DNA of 64,000 bases from Plantago major. Taxonomy: Eukaryota; Streptophyta; Magnoliopsida; Lamiales; Plantaginaceae. Positions within the stretch are counted from its first letter, which is position 1. Each line of letters begins with the position of its first letter. The notes below the pieces were generated by a model, which saw only the letters and a program-made list of their open reading frames with translations, ran no database searches and had not been told where the DNA came from. The stretch is taken from the NCBI GenBank assembly GCA_026545765.1, contig CM048840.1, positions 57,288,580 to 57,352,579 of the forward strand, read 5' to 3'. Shown here one piece after another: positions 55,965 to 64,000 of this stretch. Position numbers and translations under genes: made by a program.

Positions 55965-57774
55965 ATGCCGCGACAGAGGAAGTCCACCTATCGTCCCCCC
56001 CCCCCACCACACAGCCAGCCGCATGATAGTGCTGGGTCGGGGACAGGGTCAGAGGACAAGGAGGGCTCAGGTAGTCAGGGCAGCAGGTCTCGGATTCCTG
56101 AGACCCCCCCAGCAGGAGAGAGCAGTCGGGGCTCTACCAGTCAGCCCGGACACATACTGGAGGGCGACCATGACGATTGTCCCTACCTCGTGTTCGATCC
56201 ACTGAATCCCAACGTCACGTGGGACGGCTTGCCTGTGATTTTTCCTGCTGGTCCTGCCAAGTAAGTATTATACATTCTTCTTAAATATGTAAAAAATAAC
56301 TTATGATAGTTGACAAGTATAAATTGTTGTACTAAAGTAATTTATATTTGTTTCTTGTATCTTATGCATTGACAACAGTTTATGGCCTCGGGAGGTCCAC
56401 AACAAACTAGGTGACATCTTCCGGAGCAGGAGAGAGCCACCGGGGCAGGGTGGTGAGTGTTGGTCTCACATCTCGGACCGCATGAGGGCCGAGTACTTTG
56501 ATGAGCTGAGGGTAAGTTAAAATATGACATTCCTTTGTTTGTAATTATAATCGTTTTAATATGAGTTGTATGTTAGCCACTGTATGTGAGTGGTATGTTA
56601 GCCACTTTATTTGGGTGATATGTTAGTCACCATTGTGTTAGTAAAATTTAGGACAATATGAGTGGTATGTTAGCCACTATATGTGAGTGGTATGTTAGCC
56701 ACTTTGTTTGGGTGATATGTTAGTCACCATATCTGTTATGTTGTTGTATCCTATTAAATTGATGTAACAAGGTGACGTTATATATGTATTGACTTTGGAT
56801 GTTGTATGAAATTGGGAATGTAGAAGGAGTACTTCATTCCTGAGAGTTGATCCTGATCTGGCGTGTTTACGACTATGGGATATAAAGCTGCATGAGGATA
56901 TGGTCTGCATTGGAAGGCCATTCGGGATCGGTGGCCCAATGCCTCCACAGTTGATGCGTGAGTGGGCCCTTTGGGATGCCTCACGGCACCGAATCGATGT
57001 CGAGACAATGCCTACATAAGCGAGCAGGCAGGCGTCTCGTCTGGCGGAAGGGCCGTTCACCACCTTGGGAGGCGATCTACTTTCACTGATTATTACCAAT
57101 CGATATGTATATATATGTTTTTTTTCAATCTAGCATTACGTGTATGTATTGTGTCTCTGATTACTTGTGAGATGATAAATCGTTGACTATATATGTTGTT
57201 CAGATCTCACGGGGGGAGGTGACATCCAAGTATGACATCTTCAAGAAGGCCAAGTAGAAGGGCGGGGTATGGACCGACTGCCGGGCCTCGTCTATTGCGG
57301 TATGTTTATGTTTCTTAAAGTTCATATTTGTACACTATTACAAGTTATTCTTTAAAAACAGTAACTGATCATGATATCTGCTATTTACGATTTCAGGCTA
57401 AGGTTGATGCTCAGGTGGCGAGGCAGGAGGAAGAGACGGGTGATGTGTTGTCAACTGAACAAGTTGACAACATCTTCCTAGAGGTCAACAAACCGGACAG
57501 CAAAGGACGAATATATGGACTCGGGAGCCTCGGTTTGAGCTTGGCTAGTCCGGGGTGCTCCTCATCATCATCCCAGCAGTCTAGACGTCCGGTTTACACA
57601 CAGGACCAGGTCTCGGAATTGGTGCAGGCGCAGGTCCGGGAACAGGTTGCAGCTCTAACTCAAGAGATGGAGCGCCGCGACAGAGAACGAAGGGAGGAGA
57701 ACGAGCGCCTTCGGTTACAGATGGAGCAGTTCATGTCCCGGTTCGGCCAGCCCCCACCCCCGTCTGGTAGCTAG
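55965..57774 (+). pseudogene. TNPA-like second CACTA gene (Ptta/En/Spm plant transposase), multi-exon
   Basis: ATG at 55965 right after TTTTTGCAG. Exon 1 (to about 56262) is Pro/Ser/Gly-rich (MPRQRKSTYRPPPPPHSQP) and ends with VTWDGLPVIFPAG. Exon 2 (about 56381-56511) reads NLWPREVHNKLGDIF, WSHISDRMRAEYFDELR. Middle exons (56824-57300) contain stops and shifts. The last exon (about 57397-57774) reads VDAQVARQEEETGDVLSTEQ, GRIYGLGSLG, then a coiled coil (VREQVAALTQEMERRDRER). The GRIYGLG motif and coiled coil are typical of this family, which binds subterminal repeats. Probably non-functional because of the middle exons. Confidence 0.75.
56562..56735 (+). repeat. intronic minisatellite TATGTTAGCCACT
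   Basis: TATGTTAGCCACT or TATGTTAGTCACC occurs six times. The order gcc, gcc, gtc is present twice (56574-56630 and 56668-56730), with GAGTGG or GGGTGA linkers. It lies in an intron of the TNPA-like gene. Confidence 0.85.
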
Positions 57775-57940
57775 TTATGTATATGTACGTTCGGATTTAT
57801 TATATTTACACTTGTTCGGATAATTTCTCCTGCTCCGGATATTACTTTTATTATTTATCATTTATTGAAACATTTTCCATATTATTTATTTATTATCGAA
57901 CATTATATTGATTAAATAGGTGAACTACGAAAAATAGGAA
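57775..57940 (+). other. 3' flank of the TNPA-like gene
   Basis: AT-rich non-coding DNA up to the subterminal repeats. Confidence 0.5.
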
Positions 57941-58135
57941 TTAGTGACGGATTAATAGTGACGGAATTAGTGACGGATTAACAGTGACGAAATAAATAGT
58001 GACGGAATTTCAGATTCCGTCAATAATTCCAATAATATATTGGGCGATGGATAGATACTATCCGTCGCCCAATATAACGACGGATAGATTCTATCCGTCG
58101 CTAGATGGGACGACGGATAGAATCGGACGACGGAT
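57941..58135 (+). repeat. right subterminal repeats of the CACTA element
   Basis: Repeated GTGACGGATTA, GTGACGGAATT, then GGGCGATGGATAG/CTATCCGTCGC facing pairs, matching the left set. The run ends GGACGACGGATTATC at the satellite junction. Confidence 0.88.
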
Positions 58136-59409
58136 TATCTCCTTTAGTGTGTTGTTTAACTCTCGAGTAGTGTTATTCGTTTGTTTATCTTCCATCTCCA
58201 AAGTTTGTTGTTTATATCTCTCAAGTAAATTTGTTGGTTTGTTGTTTATTCAACACCTTTTGTGTTTTGTTTAACTCTCAAGTTGAGTTCTTCGTTCGTT
58301 ATTTTATTATTCCACCTGTGTGATGGTTAAATCTCAAATTGACTTCTCCGTTTGTAATTATCTCTCTCCCATTATTGTTTTATTTAACTCCCGAGTAGAA
58401 TTTTATACTTGTTGTTTATCCCAATCCATATGTGTGTTGATTAATTCTCAAGTAGTGTTCTTCGTTTGTGATACTCTTACTCTTACATGTATTGTTTAAA
58501 TCTCGAATAGACTTCTTTGTTTGACATTATCCCGCTCCTTTAGTGTGTTGTTTAACTCTCGAGTAGAATTTTAGATTTGTTGTTTATCCCATTCCTTATG
58601 TGTGTTCTTTAACTCTTAAGTAGTGTTCTTCGTTTGTGATACTCTTACTCCTTCTGTGTTTTGTTTAAATCTCGAATAGACTTCTTTGTTTCACATTATC
58701 CCACTCCTTTAATGTGTTGTTTAACTCCCGAGTAGAATTTTATACTTTTGTTTAACCCAATCCATATGTGTGTTGATTAATTCTCAAGTAGTGTTCTTCG
58801 TTTGTGATACTCTTACTCCATCTGTGTATTGTTTAAATCTCAATGACTTCTTTGTTTGATATTATCCCACTCCTTTAGTGTGTTGTTTAACTCTCGAGTA
58901 GAGTTATTCGTTTGTTGTTCTTCCCTCTCCAAAGTCTGTCGTTCATATCACTCAACTAGAGTTTTTCGTTTGTTGTTTATTCAAATCCTTTTGTGTTTTG
59001 TTTAACTCTCAAGTAGAGTTCTTCGTTTGTTATTTTATTACTCCTCCTGTGTGTTGTTTAAATCTCAAATTTCCTTCTCCGTTTGTAACTATACCACTCA
59101 TTTAGTGTGTTGTTTAACTCTCGAGTAGAGTTATTCGTTTGTTGTTCTGCCCTCTCCGAAGTCTGTCGTTTATATCACTCAAGTAGAGTTTTTTGTTTGT
59201 TGTTTATTCAAATCCTTTCGTGTTTTGTTTAACTCTCAAGTAGAGTTCTTCGTTCGTTATTTTATTACTCCTCCTGTGTGTTGTTTAAATCTCAAATTGC
59301 CTTTTCCGTTTGTAATTATCCCACTCCTTTATTGTGTTGTTTTACTCTCGAGTAGAATTTTACATTTGTTGTTTATCCCACTCCTTATGTGTGTTCTTTA
59401 ACTCTTAAG

Positions 59410-61715
59410 TAGTGTTCTTCGTTTGTGATACTTTTACTCCTTTTGTGTATTGTTAAAATCTCGAATAGACTTCTTTGTGTGACATTATCCCACTCCTTTA
59501 GTGTGTTGTTTAACTCTCGAGTAGAATTTTACATTTGTTGTTTATCCCACTCCTTATGTGTGTTCTTTAACTCTAAGTAGTTTTCTTCGTTTGTGATACT
59601 CTTACTCCTTCTGTGTTTTGTTTAAATCTCGAATAGACTTCTTTGTTTGACATTATCCCCTTCCTTTAGTGTGTTGTTTAACTCTCGAGTAGAATTTTAC
59701 ATTTGTTGTTTATCCCACTCCTTATGTGTGTTCTTTAAGTAGTGTTCTTCGCTTGTGATACTCTTACTCCTTCTGTGTATTGTTTAAATCTCGAACAGAC
59801 TTCTTTGTTTGGCATTATCCCACTCCTTTAGTGTGTTGTTTAACTCTCGAGTAGAGTTATTCGTTTGTTGTTCTTCCCTCTCCAAAGTCTGTCGTTCATA
59901 TCACTCAAGTAGAGTTTTTCGTTTGTTGTTTATTCAAATCCTTTTGTGTTTTGTTTAACTCTCAAGTAGAGTTCTTCGTTTGTTATTTTATTACTCCTCC
60001 TGTGTGTTGTTTAAATCTCAAATTGGCTTCTCCGTTATAACTATCCCACTCCTTTATTGTGTTGTTTAACTCTCGAGTAGAATTTTACATTTGTTGTTTA
60101 TCCCACTCCTTATGTGTGTTCTTTAACTCTTAAGTAGTGTTCTTCGTTTGTGAAACTCTTACCCCTTCTGTGTATTGTTTAAATCTCGAATAGACTTCTT
60201 TGTTTGACATTATCCCACTCCTTAGTGTGTTGTTTAACTCTCGAGTAGAGTTATTTGGTTGTTTATCTTCCATCTCCAAAGTTTGTTGTTTATATCTCTC
60301 AAGTAAATTTGTTCGTTTGTTTATTCAACACCTTTTGTGTTTTGTTTAACTCTTAAGTAGAGTTCTTCGTTCGTTATTTTATTATTCCACTTGTGTGATG
60401 GTTAAATCTCAAATTGACTTCTTCGTTTGTAATTATCTCTTTCCCATTATTGTTTTATTTAACTCCCGAGTAGAATTTTACATTTGTTATTTATCCCACT
60501 CCTTATGTGTGTTCTTTAACTCTTAAGTAGTGTTCTTCGTTTGTGATACTCTTACTCCTTCTGTGTATTGTTTAAATCTCGAGTAGACTTCTTTATTTGA
60601 CATTATCCCACTCCTTGGTGTGTTGTTTATCTCTCGAGTAGAGTTATTCGTTTGTTGTTCTTCCCTTTACAAAGTCTGTTGTTTATATCTCTCAAGTAGA
60701 GTTTTCGTTTGTTGTTTATTCAAATACTTTTGTGTTTTGTTTAACTCTCAAGTAGAGTTCTTCATTCGTAATTTTATTACTCCTCCCGTGTCTTGTTTAA
60801 ATCTCAAATTGCCTTCTCCGTTTGTAATTATCCCACTCCTTTGTTGTGTTGTTTAACTCCCGAGTAGAATTTTATACTTGTTGTTTATCCCAATCCATAT
60901 GTGTGTTTATTAATTCTCAAGTAGTGTTCTTCGTTTGTTATAATCTTACTCCTTCTGTGTATTGTTTAAATCTCGAGTAGACTTCTTTATTTGACATTAT
61001 CCCACTCCTTAGTGTGTTGTTTATCTCTCGAGTAGAGTTATTCGTTTGTTGTTCTTCCCTTTCCAAAGTTTGTTGTTTATATCTCTCAAGTAGAGGTTTT
61101 CGTTTGTTGTTTATTCAAATCCTTTTGTGTTTTATTTAACTATCTAGTAGAGTTCTTCGTTCGTTATTTTATTACTCCACCCGTGTCTTGTTTAAATCAC
61201 AAATTGCCTTCTCCATTTCTAATTATCCCACTCCTTTGTTGTGTTGTTTAACTGACGAGTAGAATTTTACATTTGTTGCTTATCCCACTCCTTGTGTGTG
61301 TTCTTTAACTCTTAAATAGTGTTCTTCGTTTGTGATACTCTTACTCCTTCTGTGTATTGTTTAAATCTCGAACAGGCTTCTTTGTTTGACATTATCCCAC
61401 TCCTTTAGTGTGTTGTTTAACTCTCTAGTAGTGTTATTCGTTTGTTTATCTTCCATCTCCAAAGTTTGTTGTTTATATCTCTCAAGTAAATTTGTTGGTT
61501 TGTTGTTTATTCAACACCTTTTGTGTTTTGTTTAACTCTCAAGTTGAGTTCTTCGTTCGTTATTTTATTATTCCACCTGTGTGATGGTTAAATCTCAAAT
61601 TGACTTCTCCGTTTGTAATGATCTCTCTCCCATTATTGTTTTATTTAACTTCCGAGTAGAATTTTATACTTGTTGTTTATCCCAATCCATATGTGTGTTG
61701 ATTAATTCTCAAGTA
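59410..61715 (+). repeat. higher-order satellite unit, copy 1 (about 2306 bp)
   Basis: This block of about 40 monomers recurs nearly identically from about 61716 to the window end. Landmarks: the shortened TTCTTTAAGTAGTGTTC at 59731 and 62036, the frames 60620-60856 and 62926-63162, and CTCTCTAGTAGTG near 61423 and 63729, all spaced 2305-2306 bp. Confidence 0.85.
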
Positions 61716-64000
61716 GCGTTTTTCGTTTGTGATACTCTTACTCCTTTTGTGTATTGTTAAAATCTCGAATAGACTTCTTTGTTTGATATTATCCCACTCC
61801 TTTAGTGTGTTGTTTAACTCTCGAGTAGAATTTTACATTTGTTGTTTATCCCACTCCTTATGTGTGTTCTTTAACTCTTAAGTAGTGTTCTTCGTTTGTG
61901 ATACTCTTACTCCTTCTGTGTTTTGTTTAAATCTCGAATAGACTTCTTTGTTTGACATTATCCCCTTCCTTTAGTGTGTTGTTTAACTCTCGAGTAGAAT
62001 TTTACATTTGTTGTTTATCCCACTCCTTATGTGTGTTCTTTAAGTAGTGTTCTTCGCTTGTGATACTCTTACTCCTTCTGTGTATTGTTTAAATCTCGAA
62101 CAGACTTCTTTGTTTGGCATTATCCCACTCCTTTAGTGTGTTGTTTAACTCTCGAGTAGAGTTATTCGTTTGTTGTTCTTCCCTCTCCAAAGTCTACCGT
62201 TCATATCACTCAAGTAGAGTTTTTGGTTTGTTGTTTATTCAAATCCTTTTGTGTTTTGTTTAACTCTCAAGTAGAGTTCTTCGTTTGTTATTTTATTACT
62301 CCTCCTGTGTGTTGTTTAAATCTCAAATTGGCTTCTCCGTTTGTAACTATCCCACTCCTTTATTGTGTTGTTTAACTCTCGAGTAGAATTTTACATTTGT
62401 TGTTTATCCCACTCCTTATGTGTGTTCTTTAACTCTTAAGTAGTGTTCTTCGTTTGTGAAACTCTTACCCCTTCTGTGTATTGTTTAAATCTCGAATAGA
62501 CTTCTTTGTTTGACATTATCCCACTCCTTAGTGTGTTGTTTAACTCTCGAGTAGAGTTATTTGGTTGTTTATCTTCCATCTCCAAAGTTTGTTGTTTATA
62601 TCTCTCAAGTAAATTTGTTCGTTTGTTTATTCAACACCTTTTGTGTTTTGTTTAACTCTTAAGTAGAGTTCTTCGTTCGTTATTTTATTATTCCACTTGT
62701 GTGATGGTTAAATCTCAAATTGACTTCTTCGTTTGTAATTATCTCTTTCCCATTATTGTTTTATTTAACTCCCGAGTAGAATTTTACATTTGTTATTTAT
62801 CCCACTCCTTATGTGTGTTCTTTAACTCTTAAGTAGTGTTCTTCGTTTGTGATACTCTTACTCCTTCTGTGTATTGTTTAAATCTCGAGTAGACTTCTTT
62901 ATTTGACATTATCCCACTCCTTGGTGTGTTGTTTATCTCTCGAGTAGAGTTATTCGTTTGTTGTTCTTCCCTTTACAAAGTCTGTTGTTTATATCTCTCA
63001 AGTAGAGTTTTCGTTTGTTGTTTATTCAAATACTTTTGTGTTTTGTTTAACTCTCAAGTAGAGTTCTTCATTCGTTATTTTATTACTCCTCCCGTGTCTT
63101 GTTTAAATCTCAAATTGCCTTCTCCGATTGTAATTATCCCACTCCTTTATTGTGTTGTTTAACTCCCGAGTAGAATGTTATACTTGTTGTTTCTCCCAAT
63201 CCATATGTGTGTTGATTAATTCTCAAGTAGTGTTCTTCGTTTGTGATAATCTTACTCCTTCTGTGTATTGTTTAAATCTCGAGTAGACTTCTTTATTTGA
63301 CATTATCCCACTCCTTAGTGTGTTGTTTATCTCTCGAGTAGAGTTATTCGTTTGTTGTTCTTTCCTTTCCAAAGTCTGTTGTTTATATCTCCCAAATAGA
63401 GTTTTTCGTTTGTTGTTTATTCAAATACTTTTGTGTTTTGTTTAACTCTCAAGTAGAGTTCTTCATTCGTTATTTTATTACTCCTCCCGTGTCTTGTTTA
63501 AATCACAAATTGCCTTCTCCATTTCTAATTATCCCACTCCTTTGTTGTGTTGTTTAACTGACGAGTAGAATTTTACATTTGTTGCTTATCCCACTCCTTG
63601 TGTGTGTTCTTTAACTCTTAAATAGTGTTCTTCGTTTGTGATACTCTTACTCCTTCTGTGTATTGTTTAAATCTCGAACAGGCTTCTTTGTTTGACATTA
63701 TCCCACTCCTTTAGTGTGTTGTTTAACTCTCTAGTAGTGTTATTCGTTTGTTTATCTTCCATCTCCAAAGTTTGTTGTTTATATCTCTCAAGTAAATTTG
63801 TTGGTTTGTTGTTTATTCAACACCTTTTGTGTTTTGTTTAACTCTCAAGTTGAGTTCTTCGTTCGTTATTTTATTATTCCACCTGTGTGATGGTTAAATC
63901 TCAAATTGACTTCTCCGTTTGTAATTATCTCTCTCCCATTATTGTTTTATTTAACTCCCGAGTAGAATTTTATACTTGTTGTTTATCCCAATCCATATGT
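61716..64000 (+). repeat. higher-order satellite unit, copy 2 (cut by window end)
   Basis: Second copy of the 2306-bp unit, differing from the first by scattered single bases. The left boundary is approximate because all monomers are related. Confidence 0.85.

Larger units (their letters stand above)
50005..58135 (+). mobile_element. CACTA (En/Spm) DNA transposon
   Basis: Begins CACTACAATAATACTGG, the CACTA terminus, within the copia gag. It carries subterminal CGACGGATA/TATCCGTCG repeats on both sides (50037-50335 and 57941-58135), a TNP2-type transposase and a TNPA-like second gene. The right terminus (expected TATTATTGTAGTG) is not found: sequence after CGACGGATTATC passes directly into satellite, where TTTAGTG belongs to the satellite consensus. 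The element is therefore right-truncated or its end lies beyond the array. Confidence 0.9.
58136..64000 (+). repeat. tandem satellite array, about 57-bp monomers
   Basis: At least 100 tandem monomers of 55-59 bp, each starting TTTAACTCTCGAGTAG or a variant (TTAAATCTCGAATAG, TTTATATCTCTCAAGTAG, TTAATTCTCAAGTAG), followed by T-rich text such as TTCTTCGTTTGT and ending near CCTTNTGTGTGTTG. The plus strand is strongly T-rich and A/G-poor. Monomer variants follow in a recurring order. Open frames inside (for example 60620-60856 and 62926-63162) are by-products. The array reaches the window end. Confidence 0.95.

Noticed and set aside
60620..63162. Cys-rich open frames in the satellite
   Set aside because: They are identical copies spaced 2306 bp apart and are produced by the repeat itself.
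58136..64000. Possible CRISPR-like array
   Set aside because: All parts of each 57-bp unit are related; there are no unique spacers, and the DNA is plant.

Overview
This window is plant nuclear DNA. The evidence is a CC-NB-ARC-LRR resistance-gene relic with typical plant motifs, Ty1/copia elements of the Sirevirus type, Ty3/gypsy elements of the Athila and Tat types, a CACTA (En/Spm) transposon, a Mutator-like transposase with a FAR1/WRKY-GCM1 type zinc finger, a plant mobile domain gene and L1-type LINE tails. The style of the NLR (R1/late-blight type, starting MASYAAV) and the CACTA subterminal motif CGACGGATA suggest a eudicot, perhaps an asterid. That placement is inference. No intact single-copy host gene is visible.

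Layout. 1-8.9 kb: gene relics. They include a short-chain dehydrogenase fragment (minus), a solo Sirevirus-type LTR with a perfect 5-bp target-site duplication (TSD), a MITE-like element, a 5'-truncated LINE with a perfect 17-bp TSD, and an NLR pseudogene on the minus strand whose last codons were rewritten by that LINE. 8.9-13.5 kb: a plant mobile domain (MAIN-like) gene on the minus strand, divergent from a truncated Mutator-like transposase on the plus strand. The two share a repeat-rich spacer that carries a dense cluster of TTGAC (W-box) cores.

13.5-42.35 kb: three retrotransposons inside each other. An Athila-type gypsy element (minus strand) is split by a 20.4-kb Sirevirus-like copia element (plus strand, TSD CATGG). 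That copia element is itself split inside RNase H by a 6.4-kb second copia element (minus strand, TSD ATGTT), which keeps gag but has lost integrase and reverse transcriptase. The outer copia element carries a long extra ORF region downstream of pol with intron-like modules. The Athila 5' LTR ends at 42347 and abuts, head to head, the LTR of a second Athila-type element on the plus strand (42348-46741).

42.35-50 kb: this second Athila breaks off inside reverse transcriptase and is joined to a Tat-type reverse transcriptase/RNase H fragment. A 5' piece of a third copia element (LTR, primer-binding site, gag) follows, and a CACTA transposon interrupts it at 50005. 50-58.1 kb: the CACTA element, with subterminal CGACGGATA repeats at both sides, a LINE tail inserted in it, a truncated extra copy of the transposase 5' end, a TNP2-type transposase with lesions, and a TNPA-like second gene. 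58.1 kb to the end: a tandem satellite of about 57-bp T-rich monomers, with a 2.3-kb higher-order duplication, running off the window.

The most unusual theme is that each retrotransposon group carries its own short palindromic or inverted motif, repeated many times through LTRs, untranslated regions and sometimes coding regions: AGATATCT in the solo LTR, CAGAAAG/TCTGAG in the outer copia, CAATGTTG/CAACATTG in the nested copia, and CTCACCGCGGTGAG-like palindromes in the two Athila elements. Other points of note are the apparent LTR-edge/PPT modules in the nested copia, the repeated intron-like modules in the copia extra ORF, and the CACTA-to-satellite junction.
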